From: Gordionus sp. m RMFG-2023
Lineage: Eukaryota > Nematomorpha > Gordioida > Chordodea > Parachordodidae
DNA length: 64,000 bases
Assembly: GCF_954871325.1 (NCBI RefSeq)
Contig: NC_088775.1
Location: 55,343,561-55,407,560 of the forward strand
Reading direction: 5' to 3'
Positions 29,226-39,178 of the stretch are shown here, piece by piece. The translations under genes and the position numbers were made by a program. The notes under the pieces are model-generated. The model made no database searches, was not told the DNA's origin, and saw nothing but the letters and a program-made list of their open reading frames with translations. Numbering within the stretch: position 1 is the stretch's first letter; each line of letters starts with the position of its first letter.

Positions 29226-29577
29226 TTTTATGGTACATCTTGACTAAATTTATATTTACACATGTTATTAATACTTATTTTAACATATTTTCGCCAAAAA
29301 AATTCAAAAAACAAAAATAACAATTATGACAATTGTCACTTTTCATTGCTACATCTTCACTAAATTTATATTTACACATGTTATTAATACTTATTTTAAC
29401 ATATTTTAGTCAAAAAAATTCAAAAAACTTTAAAAATAACGATTATGACAATTGTCACTTTTCATTGGTACATCTTCACTAAATTTATATTTACACATGT
29501 TATTAATACTTATTTTAACATATTTTCTTCAAAAAAATTCAAAAAACTTATAAAATAACGATTATGACAATTGTCAC
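29226..29577 (-). repeat. Satellite subfamily B patch, inverted
   Basis: Three B-type units (ATGGTACATCTT, ACTAAATTTATATTTACACA) follow the A patch without a gap and stop at the same core position (GACAATTGTCAC) as the patch before segment S copy 1. Confidence 0.9.
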
Positions 29578-29767
29578 ATTAAAATATTATTCTTAAAAAG
29601 ATCATATAAAATAACATCAAAAATGTTAAATAAAATCCACCTCATTTAATAAAAAATAGATAATTTTAAAAAAATGATAAAAAAAATGATAAAAGATTTC
29701 ACCTAAAAGATTGTTTATTTATCTAATAAAATTTACAATATAATTCCTCAATAAAAGATGTATTTAC

Positions 29768-30984
29768 TAGTGATGTTAAGGTAACTAGTTACATTTTGGC
29801 TAAAAAATAACTGTAACTAGTTATATTTTTAAAATTGTAACTAGTTAAAAATTTTGAAATGTAACTGCCAAATGCCAAAAGTAACTAGTTACTTTTAAAG
29901 ATATATTAAAATAATTAATTTTATTTTTAATATGTTGTGATAAATTAATTTTAAATTAAATTTATTTTTTAAATTAATTTTAAATTAAATTTATTTTTTA
30001 AATTAAATTTATTAATTTAAAATTTTGTGAAAATGTCTGATTGTTCCCAACAATAACACAAATACTTATATGTATTACAGATGTGCAGGGATTAAAATAT
30101 TGTCAACCTCTAAAGGATACTATATTAGCTAGTATTGAAAAAAGGTAACTAAAATCAAATAATTATTTATAAATTAATAATATCATGTCATAGGTTTAAT
30201 AATCTTTATGATAATGACAACATCATTGCTGCAATTCTTCACCCTTTATTTAAAACTGACTGGCCTTGAATTAGGCAAGAAAGGAATAAAGCAAAAAAGG
30301 AGGAAATTTTAAATTTAATAAATACCTTAATACCTCAAAGTGAATCCCAGACGAATGAATCATGCTCAAAACCAACATCACTTGATGTAGTTGGATTTTT
30401 TGACCTAAAGCGCCAAAATATTCTGGATAATGAACTTATAGAAAACTTTATTAAATCTAATAACAACACTTTTTTTTATATAACGATTTTCCAAAGTTAA
30501 AATTACTCTTTATTAAATATAATGTTGTTCTAACATCAAGTGCTCCCGTAGAGCGCTTATTCAGTCTAGGTAAGCTCATTTTTGGAGATAAACAAGCACG
30601 TCTCCTAGATAATAACTTTGAAATTAATTTGTTGTTAAAAGCAAATAAACATTTATTAGATTCTAATTTTTATGAAAAATAAATGTTTTTTTTTCAATGC
30701 AAATATATATTTTTATATTCGATGTAAATATTCAATTTTGCGATATTTTTTTATAAAAATAAATTGTATATTATTTTAAATAACTGATTATACTTTGTTT
30801 ATCCTAATTTTTTTTATATAAAATAAATGCATTCAATAAATAAATAATGCGCATATGAAGGATGTATAAAGTAAGTAACTGGTTATTTTTGAAAATAACT
30901 GTAACTAATAACTAGTTACTTTTGTAAAAATGTAACTAGTAGCTGTAACTAGTTATGTTTCAAAAGTAACTTTTAACATCACTA
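29768..30984 (+). mobile_element. hAT-1, 1217 bp hAT transposon with TIRs and 8-bp TSD
   Basis: The element starts TAGTGATGTTAA and ends in its complement TTAACATCACTA. It is flanked by identical 8-bp duplications GTATTTAC (29760-29767 and 30985-30992), the hallmark of hAT insertion. Copies of the palindromic GTAACTAGTTAC motif crowd both ends (29782, 29812, 29881, about 30900-30955), as subterminal transposase-binding repeats do. Only the C-terminal part of a transposase gene lies inside, so this is an internally deleted, non-autonomous copy. The paralogous empty site is at 26420. Confidence 0.93.
30082..30681 (+). pseudogene. hAT-1 transposase C-terminal fragment
   Basis: This is a remnant of the transposase that cuts and pastes hAT elements. 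A spliced reading is visible: codons LKYCQPLKDTILASIEK, then a short intron GTAACTAAAATC...TCATAG (about 30146-30193), then RFNNLYDNDN, IIAAILHPLFKTDW and a stop (TGA, near 30269). Further on, in two more frames, lie an acidic linker and the family's C-terminal dimerisation block SSAPVERLFSLGKLIFGD, followed by NFEINLLLKANKHLL and a stop at about 30681. The N-terminal BED finger and most of the catalytic core are missing. With an internal stop and a frameshift (near 30475) it cannot encode an active enzyme. Confidence 0.88.
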
Positions 30985-31213
30985 GTATTTACAAAGAAGA
31001 TTGTGAAAATCTTTAATAAATTATATTAAAAAGAATATTACATTTTTACAATATAGCAGCATATTATATTTTTATTAAAAAAAACATCAAATAAATAAAT
31101 TTATTTTCATTTAAAAATATAATAATATAAATAAAAAATATTAAATCATATCATGTTTATTTGTTGATAATAATAAAATATTTAAATTAAATATAAATAA
31201 AATAAATTATTTT

Positions 31214-31375
31214 AGCCATTTTCAGGCTTAGCCCATTTTCAGGCTTAGCCCATTTTTAGGCTTAGCCGATTTTTAGGCTTAGCCTAATTAGGTTTAGCCG
31301 ATTTTTAGGTTTTACCTAATTAGGCTTAGCCGATTTTTTCACATAAAATCTCGACTTAGCCGTTTTGTAGTCTGC
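31214..31375 (+). repeat. About 17-bp tandem repeat (GGCTTAGCCGATTTTTA type)
   Basis: Six or more short units such as CCATTTTCAGGCTTAG and CCGATTTTTAGGCTTAG, some with CCTAATTAGG inserts. Segment S copy 1 has only two such motifs at the equivalent end, so the repeat expanded in copy 2. The right end reads inwards as TAGAGTTGCGTAATCGGCTAA, a sequence like a DNA-transposon terminus with subterminal repeats. Confidence 0.75.
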
Positions 31376-31401
31376 TAAAATTAGCCGATTACGCAACTCT
31401 A

Positions 31402-31634
31402 CATTACACTTTCATTGAAATATTAATTTAACATGTTTACAAAACATATTTTTCCTATTTACTTTAAAAAAACATGAAAAAGTTCAAAAATAACGATTAT
31501 GACAATTGTCATTTTTCTACAGTACACTTTCACTGAAATATTAATTTAACATGTTTACAAAACATATTTTTACCTATTTACTTTAAAAAAACTAAAAAAA
31601 TTTAAAAATAGCGATAATGACAATTGTTACTTTT
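31402..31634 (-). repeat. Satellite subfamily A patch, inverted
   Basis: Two units of A-type satellite on the minus strand, the right-most satellite in the window, with decayed cores (GACAATTGTTAC at the end). Confidence 0.9.
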
Positions 31635-32040
31635 ACCTAAAAAATTAACTGATATATAATAGATAAAATTACGTAAAATATAAATATTTAAAAAAATATC
31701 AATCAAATAAATATATTTTAAAAAATTTATTAAAAAAATCATATAACACAAAAAATAAAAAAAATTAGCGATCAAAATATATATTTTAAAAAAATGTCAA
31801 TCAAAAAAATATATTGAAAAAAAATATATATTAAAAAAAATATATAATAAAAAAAAATATCAATCAAAAAAATATATATTAAAAAAAAATATCAATCAAA
31901 GAAATATATATTAAAAAAAAATATCAATCAAGAAAATATATATATTAAAAAAAAATATATTGAAAAAATAAATATAACAAATTAAGATATATTAATCTTA
32001 AAAAATTATTAATAATAACGAAAAAATTATTAATAATATA
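31635..32040. repeat. AT-only degenerate simple repeat
   Basis: Irregular copies of a unit like ATATATTAAAAAAAATATC followed by AATCAA, about 20-35 bp, almost without G or C. No coding potential. Confidence 0.75.
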
Positions 32041-32690
32041 ATATTACAAAAATAACACATTGCCTGGTTATTTCGGCAATGTATACTTTGCCAAAATAAC
32101 AAAATTACACTGCCTACCACTACATTACATTGCCGAAAATTTCACATTGCCGCTAACATATACACTAACTAGTAAAAATATATAATTCCCAACCAGCCTG
32201 CTTCCTGAATGGCCATCAAACGCGAGAATTCCAAAATAAACTATATTTAATTTTAAATATCTCAAAAAATAATTAAACGAAAAACATAATTTAAATTTTA
32301 TTAAATAGCCCTATGAATATATTATATTGAAAATAAGTCTAATACCAAAAACCGGAAATAGCTATAAAAAGAAAACTGACTTTTTTTTCAAATTTTTTCA
32401 AAGATAGACCTTATACTTCCTTATACGCGCAAAATCCTAGACTCAGACAAACATTGATCCAAGAGATTTCGCACCTAAAATATTGGTCGGGTTGCTAACT
32501 CATATATAAATATCATTTATATATAAAATTTGTAGTAATTTTTTCAAATTTTTAAAGTAAAAGAAAAAGCTATTATATAGACATGTAAAAAAAATAGATA
32601 TGCGCACATCTCTGAATTCGTCCTAGTATTTTGAAAAAATCGGAGACAAAATTTTTATTTCGTGTTGGGCTTTTCGGGGTAAATAAATAA
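32041..32690. other. CATTGCC-motif patch and AT-rich sequence without gene
   Basis: Between about 32050 and 32160 the motif CATTGCC (or GGCAATG) recurs in both orientations (CACATTGCCTGG, CGGCAATGTA, ACATTGCCGAAAAT, CACATTGCCGC), resembling the clustered subterminal repeats of a DNA transposon end. The rest to 32690 shows no gene. Confidence 0.4.
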
Positions 32691-32765
32691 AATTGTTTGA
32701 TATAGGGTCCATATATTTTAATAAAAATTTGTGCTGGAAAATTTAGGCCCGATGCAGATTACTAG
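32691..32765. mobile_element. Terminal scrap of a GGCCCGATGCAGAT-ended MITE
   Basis: AAATTTAGGCCCGATGCAGA, directly followed by TTACTA, matches the right end of the GC-rich MITE at 52103-52489 (AAATTAGGCCCGATGCAGAT, then CACTA). Only the end is preserved. Confidence 0.55.
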
Positions 32766-33060
32766 TGTACATTTCGTATCACATAAGTTTAGCTCATTTA
32801 TTTTAGAAAAAAATAGTGTAAAAATATTTATAACTAATGAAAGTACTAGTTACCATTTTAAATGTAAATAGTTGGTTATAATTCAAAAATAATTGTTACT
32901 TTATATATAATTTATAAAATGCATCATTTTATTTATTTAATAAAAAAATTTACTATAAAAATAAAAACACTAAAAAAAATACCGGAGTAATAGAATATAT
33001 TTACATCAAAATAAAATATATATTTGCACTGATTATTTTTTATAAAATCGGGTTTTATAA
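32766..33060 (-). mobile_element. Decayed hAT-1 relative, 3' end
   Basis: On the minus strand this resembles the last 300 bases of hAT-1. ATATATTTACATC and AAAATATATATTTGCACTGA correspond to the reverse complement of the hAT-1 3' region, as do the ACTAGTTACC and AATGCATCATTTTATTTATT stretches. No coding part remains. Confidence 0.6.
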
Positions 33061-33170
33061 ATTTTCTAAATTATGTGCTCGTTTTTCACAATAAATATGT
33101 GTCGCTTAAGTGAACAAACGTTCTATGGGAGCATATATAAGGACATTCAATTTAATAAAAAGTAATTTTA

Positions 33171-33450
33171 AATCTGGACGTGGAACGGTGAGAACGACGG
33201 GAAGAGCTAGAGAAGAGAAGTGGTTGATGTACTGCTTAGAAAACATAAGATGACTTTTGCATACAAGAGACCAGGTGGAAATGCATGGTGCAAGAATCGT
33301 GGGAAGACAAATGAAAAATATAAATTTTTCTGGCAAGGAAGTAATGATGGTAAAGATGACGTTGGGATGAACAAAGTAATAGAAGTAAGAAAACGGGATA
33401 GCCAGATAATGATTATAAAGATGTTCTCTGGTAGAAGGGTATGCAATATC
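33171..33450 (+). pseudogene. RTE-type LINE copy A, endonuclease start (5'-truncated)
   Basis: This is the left piece of an old LINE copy. It aligns with copies B and C in the window: ACGTGGAACGGTGAGAACGA corresponds to the 'TWNVGSMTGRA' start of the AP-type endonuclease. Later come GRTNEKYKFFWQGSNDGKDD, a VRKRDSQIMIIKMFSGR block and CNI. The copy begins inside the ORF, so it is 5'-truncated, as is usual for LINEs. It is interrupted after GCAATATC (33443-33450) by hAT-2 and resumes at 36893. The TAO kinase gene runs on the opposite strand. Confidence 0.85.
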
Positions 33451-33629
33451 CATAGTTGGGAAGTACCGCGAATACTTGTATCTAAAATCCCTATGTATCT
33501 TGCACTCAGTATCTTTTTACATTTTTAATAAGATAATAGTATCTGTATCTAAGATCCTTTATTCTGAAAAGAATCATGTATCCTTTTCGTTAAGATAAAG
33601 ATACAGATTCTTTTTAAAATTCATGTTTA

Positions 33630-34437
33630 AAAATTTAGATAATATATTATAACCTTATTTTTTTCGTGAAATCTTGTATTAATTTCCTTGTTTTTTTCAG
33701 TCATATTTTAAATATATGACAACCAAAATTTGGTAAAAAATATACAATTCTCATTAGATAGAATAAATAAAAAATAACAACATCAAAACGAATATAAATG
33801 TAACTCAATTGAATATCATTACCAATTTTATGTAATATTTTTTAATTTGTATGATGATTATAACTCATCGTAGTGAAGAAGTTAGAAAAAGGGAAATTAT
33901 TGAAATAAGTTCCCCTGAATCAAATCCCAATCTTAAAATTTTAAATAGAAATTTTTTAAAAATAAATCAAGTCAAAAGACAATGTACAGACTGAATATCA
34001 AACTTGTAAAAACAAAAAAAATGATAAATGGTTTAAAAAACTCCTCTACAAATAATGATTTAAGTTATATACATTTTTTTAAAATTAGAGATACCATTTA
34101 GGCATTTATACCCAATATAAGTTGTATTAAAAATAGCAGAGAAAAAAATCATCAAACTCCACCACCATAAAAAAAAAATTCAACTCAGTATATCAGCTTC
34201 ATTTAATATCTTTAATAAAAAAAACCAATATTACATCAAATATAATTGATATGGAGTAATGGGAAAATTTAGAAAATTATGAAATGTAAGTGGAAGCCCC
34301 ATACCTTCTGAAAAGAAAAGGAAGATAACAGGTGGTAATAATTCAAGCATAATAAGGTGGAATAGCCTATAAGATAGTATGACTTCACTGTTAAAATATA
34401 AATCACATTTAAATTTATTATATGAAACAATTAATTG
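33630..34437 (+). other. hAT-2 interior, left part, decayed
   Basis: AT-rich, with coding-like fragments (an N-terminal-looking MIITHRSEEVRKREIIEISS near 33850) that are too decayed to identify with confidence. By position this should be the first half of the hAT-2 transposase gene. Confidence 0.4.
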
Positions 34438-36233
34438 TCCCTCTCCCCTCTACCTCATCGTGGCAACATTTTTTAGCGGTTAATTGAGGTGGTTTAAGGT
34501 TCTCTGTGGTCTGGGACTAGAAAAGGATCATCGTCTCTTCGACGGGGTATAAAAACCACCTAAAGGGGTTGATGTCAGGAAGGGCACCCGATTGTAAAAA
34601 CCTTGCTCCAAAATTTTCTAATGATTACAACAAAACATGGGCGGGGAACAGCCCAAAGTACCCCGTGGGCCTTCTCATCCACCTATGATATAAAGGATGG
34701 GAAACCTGGTGGAAATACGATTCTTGAAAATGAAACATATGACGGCCATATGATAATAAGTGGAGAAACCCGTTTACAGGAGATAGAGTATGAGTTGCGA
34801 CATGGAATGTTGGTAGCATGACGAGAAGAGCAGGAGAAGTGGTTGATGAACTGCATAGAAGGCATATAGATGTGTGTTGAATACAGAAAGATAATTGGCG
34901 CAAGAATGAATGGCAGGACAAGTGAAAAGTATAAATTTTTCTGGCAAGGAGTTAATGATAGTAAGGCTAGCGTTGGCGTATTGATTGCAGAGAATTGGAG
35001 GGACAAAGCAATCCAATTAGGAAGATTAGATAACCAGATAATGATTTTTGGTAGAAAGATATGCAATATTATCTCGATATATATTTGTCAGGTTGGAAGA
35101 AGTGAAAGATACATTTTTGGTACAGTCTATTGGGGTTGACGAGGATTATCCTGGCTAGTGATCTGAATAGACATGTGGGAGCGAGTAGTGAGGGTTATGA
35201 GAGTACATGGAGGATATAGTTACGGCATGAGAAAACCGGAAGGAGAGAGAATTTCGTATTTTGGTGATGCTATGGATATGATTATTTTTAATACAATGTT
35301 TAAGAAAGAATCTGAAAAGCAGGTAACTTACAAGTCGGGTATTGAAGGTGCGGTGGATTATTTGTTAATAAGGTGATAGGTGCATAGTATTAAACGTGAA
35401 AGTGATACCGGGAGAAGAATGTATTGATCAGCATCGATTAGTTATAGGAGATCTCACTTTTATAGGCGTCAGATCACTAAGAGAAAGTTTAGACTGAAGA
35501 TTTGGAAATTGAAGGAGAGTGCTAGAAGTCAAATCAATATGACATTGGCCATAAGAGAGGCGGAGGTGGCACACGCATTTGGGGTAAAGGACAAATGGAA
35601 AACCACGATAAAAGCCTGGGTGAGGATAAACGAGGAGGTATATAGATAAAAAAAAGGCCGTCTAGACATAAGGAGACATGGAGATGGGATCCCGTAGTAG
35701 CGAAAGCTGTGGACGAGAAACGGAGGTGTTTCAAAAAATGGTATAATAGTAAAAAAAACTGTGATAACTATGTTTACAAGGTGGCGAAAAATGCTAAGAA
35801 ATCAATAGCGAAAGCACATGAAAAACAACGGCAGGAGTTTGCTAATTGAAAAATATGGAAGTAAAAATGGGGATAGTAGTGATATATGAACACATGGAAG
35901 GACTTTTGAACGAAGAGAATGAATGGGATAATGATGTTAGTTGTGCAAAGTTAGAAGATCCAGGGTGTATATTTGGCAAGGAATTAAGAGAGCATTGAAA
36001 AAAATGAAAAAAGGGAAGGTAGCGTGTTTAACGAGAGTAATATCAGAATTGTTTAAAAGTTCTGATAACTTAGGGATAGAATGGTTAATGAATTTAGCCA
36101 TTCTAATTGTCATAGAAGGAACTATTCCCGAGGATTGGCAAAGAAGTATAATTACACCATAATACAAGGGGAAAGGTGATCATTTAGATTGGCATCATTA
36201 TCACATCTATAATTTTAGAACTTATGAATAGTC
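34438..36233 (+). pseudogene. RTE-type LINE copy B nested in hAT-2
   Basis: The copy starts with the leader shared with copy C (GTCTGGGACTAGAAAAGGAT; TAAAGGGGTTGATGTCAGG; CATGGGCGG...AGCCCAAAGTACCCC). It then encodes, with several breaks, the AP endonuclease (GVNDSKASVGVLIAENW; SDLNRHVGAS; VHGGYSYGMRKPEGER; NTMFKKESEKQVTYKSG), a linker (35440-35900) and the start of the reverse transcriptase domain (ALKKMKKGKVACLTRVISEL; GTIPEDWQRSIITP; YKGKGDHLDW). It stops there abruptly, so the 3' half is missing and the 5' end is intact, the reverse of normal LINE truncation. A later deletion that also removed part of hAT-2 is the simplest explanation. Confidence 0.87.
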
Positions 36234-36239
36234 GGATGA

Positions 36240-36620
36240 TAAAAAAAATACTTTCAAAATATATTATTAAAAGAGCCCTAAATTTAGTACCAGTAGTAAA
36301 TAATCAAGCTCAAATTATAACACCAATTGATTAAACATCTAATACAGAAAATGATGATTATTTTTCGTTTGGTGAAACAAATGTTGCTAATTTGAATAAT
36401 ACTAAACAACATTGAGCTGGAGGTTTAAAATTATATTAAAGACAGTCGAATACATTGCTTAATTATTATCTTACCATTAAGAAAATTTATTTTAAAATAT
36501 AATAATGTAATACCTTAATCGAAAGGCTATTTAGTTTTGGCAAAATGTTAAATACGCTGAAACAACAAATGCTAAATGATAAAATATTTGAAAATTACTA
36601 TTTGAACTCACCTTTAAAAT
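36240..36620 (+). pseudogene. hAT-2 transposase C-terminal fragment
   Basis: Coding traces of a hAT transposase: an acidic stretch with ENDDYFSFGETNV near 36350-36385, KYNNVIP near 36495, then the dimerisation block IERLFSFGKMLNTLKQQML followed by NDKIFE (36518-36592), matching the family signature 'VERLFSxGK...L...NFE'. At least one frame change lies between these blocks, and stops are present. The fragment lies between RTE copy B and the right TIR, in the position expected for the 3' end of the element's gene. Confidence 0.8.
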
Positions 36621-36892
36621 ACTAGTCTCCCTTCCCTAACTATGATATGAATGGGCTAGAACTAATAGTAATATGCCTGGTTATTATAATTAACTCATTA
36701 AATATTCTATTAATTATTGTAAATATTCATTCTTATTATATGCCTATATTATGCCCTCTACCAATAAATAATAATAGTATTTAGGATACTCTCATTTGGC
36801 AAAAAATACAAGTATCTGTATCTCCAATTATTTATAAAAAAATTTGTATCTAAATTATTTTTTTTGAGGATCTGCCCACCTCTGGCAAAAAC

Positions 36893-38603
36893 ATCTCAGC
36901 ATATGCTACTCAGGTTGTCAGAAGTAAATATGAGGAGCATACAATTTGGGAAAGTCTATTGGAGGCGAAATCAAAACATGGTAAATGAAGAGGGGTTTAT
37001 CGATAGCATATCTAGTTTCCGAATGAGAAATCCGGAAGGGAGAGAATTTTGGATTTTGATAATGCTATGGATAAGATTGTTTGTAATACAATGTTTAAGA
37101 AAGAAGCCTAGAAGCTGGTGATCAGATAATGCGAAGAATGCTAAGGATTATTTGTTAGTGAGATGTGATAGATACATGGTACAAAACGTGGAAGTAGTAT
37201 TAGAGGAGGAATATATTGAGCAGTATCCGACTAATCATAAGTAATCCTACTTTTAAAGAGGTCAGGATACTTAAGGAAATTTTGTGCCAAGGTAGAAGGT
37301 TTGAAAATTGAAGGAGGAGAGTTCTAGATGTCAATTCAATAGGATATTGACGACTAGCTGAGGTTCCACAAACATCTAGGGTAAATGACACGTAGGAAGC
37401 CATGAATAGAGCCTGGATGAGGATACCAAAAGGGCTGTTTAAGGAGATATGGATGTAGTAGACGCAAAATGTTTGAAAAATATGGAAGGAAAAATGGTAC
37501 TTGATAGTAGTGAAGATCTAGAAAACCTACATGAAAAAACTTATGAATGAAAAGAATGAATGGATAATGAGTTAGTTGTGCAAAGGTAGAAAGTCCAGGG
37601 TGTAGGTTTGGTAAGAATAAAATTAAGAAAGCGTTGAAAAAGGGATAGTAGCGGGGTTAACAAGAGTGGTAAGAGAAATGTTTAGAGGTTCTGAAAACTT
37701 GGGGATTGAATGGCTAACGAATTTATGCAATCATGTTGTCATACAAGGAACTATTCCTGAGGATTGGCGAAGAGGTATGATTTCATTAAACAGATGGAAA
37801 GATGATCCTTTAAATTGACGGTCTAATAACAATTAAACTCTATAACATGTTATGAAGGGGTATGAAGGTATTTAAAAAGGTGCTAGAGAAGTGGATAAGG
37901 GAACAAACAAAAATTGATGAAATGTAATGGGGAAATGCACAACAGATGCAATTTTTGTTGTGAGACAAATACAATAAAAATATCTTGCAAAGGATAAAAA
38001 ACTATATTATGCGTTTGTTGACAAAGAAAGCGTTTGACAGGGTGCCGCGTGAGATTACTAGATGGGTCTTGAGAAAATCAGGTATAGGAGATATGGCAGC
38101 GTATATAGAAGGACCAACTGCCTTACGGACGGATGACGGAGATAGTGAAAACTTAAAGTGAAGGTAGGACTCCAGGGATCCGTGTCGAGTCCATCATTAT
38201 TTATCTTAGTAATGAATGTAGTGGCTAGAGAGATGCGTGAAGGAAGGAACTATTATATGCGAATGACATTGTATTGATGACAAACTGCGAGGAAGAATTG
38301 GGGGATAAAATTATTTGATGGAAGCAAAGGGTCTTAAAATGTGCAGAAAAGACAAAGGCGATAACCGATGGGGACAATAAGCAGAAGGAGGAATCCGGTA
38401 ACTGGACTTGTGGTGTATATAGAAGAGGAGTTGCTTGAAATTCAACCCATGCACTAGATGCCAGAAATGGGTGCATAAAAGATGTAGTGGGGAAAAAGGA
38501 AGCCTGATGATAGCAAGAATGACTTTTATTTGTAGAATATGCGTGAAAGTGGTATATAAAATGATAACGGGTCGTTTAGATATTGGCATGGGTCAACCCT
38601 AGG
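36893..38603 (+). pseudogene. RTE-type LINE copy A, endonuclease to reverse transcriptase
   Basis: The continuation of copy A after hAT-2. It shows the end of the endonuclease (ISSFRMRNPEGREF), a linker, then RT: GIEWLTNLCNHVVIQGTIPE DW near 37705; KIDEMQWG near 37912; KLYYAFVD; KKAFDRVPREITRWVLRKSG near 38025; DDGDSENLK; ANDIV near 38260. Near 38375-38560 follows the C-terminal zinc-binding block of this LINE type (SGNWTCGVY, CTRCQKWVHKRCSG reading, then FICRICVK). Many stops and small indels make it inactive. In animals such ORFs are often mislabelled 'craniofacial development protein 2-like'. The 567 bp MITE interrupts it at 38604. Confidence 0.85.
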
Positions 38604-39170
38604 TAGCGTCTACATGAGAGGGAGGTGGGTAGAAACAGTTTGCATCCTATTCTTATTGAGTGGGGTAGGATAAATTTTTTGGTGGGTTATCTATTAAATT
38701 TTGAGATGAAATTGGACAAAATATATTGCTGTAAAAATTAGTACTTTTATTATAGACCTATTATAATACAATGATATTGCTGATCATCGACCAAATTTAT
38801 ATATTACAAGCAATCATAGACATTATTTTTCAAATAAAACTTTCTGCTATGCTTTTAAATGTAATTTAAAAGATTAGACATTCTCAGCAAATTCATAATG
38901 CTATAATAATGCATTCATTTCAAATGAGGGGGGGGGGGGTTTAATTGAATTCAATATCTAAAAAAATAACTCCTTTATTCACAAAATTTTGATAGTTGGT
39001 AGCAGATAAATAATTTAAGTTATTTTTTTAATGAGTATTATTATAATTAAAAAGGTGTAGTTAATAATTGGGAAACATCGCCAAGGCCCTGAAATTTTTT
39101 TAGGGGGGTAGGCACAGGTTTTTGAGGGGGGGGGTTTGCATTCAGTTAAAATCTTGTCATGTAGATGCTG
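38604..39170. mobile_element. 567 bp hAT-type MITE in RTE copy A
   Basis: The ends TAGCGTCTACATGAGA and (reverse complement) CAGCATCTACATGACA are inverted repeats. The flanks ACCCTAGG (38596-38603) and ACCACAGG (39171-39178) are an 8-bp duplication with two differences. The interior is AT-rich, has G runs (38930-38938; about 39126-39134) and no coding sequence. Taking it out rejoins the LINE reading: GRLDIGMGQP before it and YLDDMLNADKGVDSAVAER after it. Confidence 0.82.
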
Positions 39171-39178
39171 ACCACAGG

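Larger units (their letters stand above)
29578..31401 (+). repeat. Segment S, copy 2 (carries hAT-1)
   Basis: The parts outside the hAT (29578-29767 and 30985-31401) match copy 1 at 26240-26760. Copy 2 ends at GCCGATTACGCAACTCTA and is followed by minus-oriented satellite A, whereas copy 1 is followed by plus-oriented satellite A. Its right third is longer because of an expanded 17-bp repeat. Confidence 0.85.
33451..36884 (+). mobile_element. hAT-2 inserted in RTE copy A
   Basis: The left end CATAGTTGGGAAGTACC and the right end (reverse complement CAGAGGTGGGCAGATCC) form diverged terminal inverted repeats of the common hAT 'CAGAGGTGGGCA' type. The flanks GCAATATC (33443-33450) and GCAAAAAC (36885-36892) are an 8-bp duplication with two differences. 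TATCTGTATCTAAGAT-like motifs cluster near both ends. Removing 33451-36892 restores the LINE sequence ...GCAATATC/ATCTCAGCATATG, as in copies B and C. The element carries transposase remnants and a nested RTE copy (34438-36233). Confidence 0.87.

Noticed and set aside
33106-33453. Minus-strand open frames over the LINE copies (also 34625-35066 and 63190-63677)
   Set aside because: They mirror the endonuclease reading on the plus strand and recur at each LINE copy, as shadows do.
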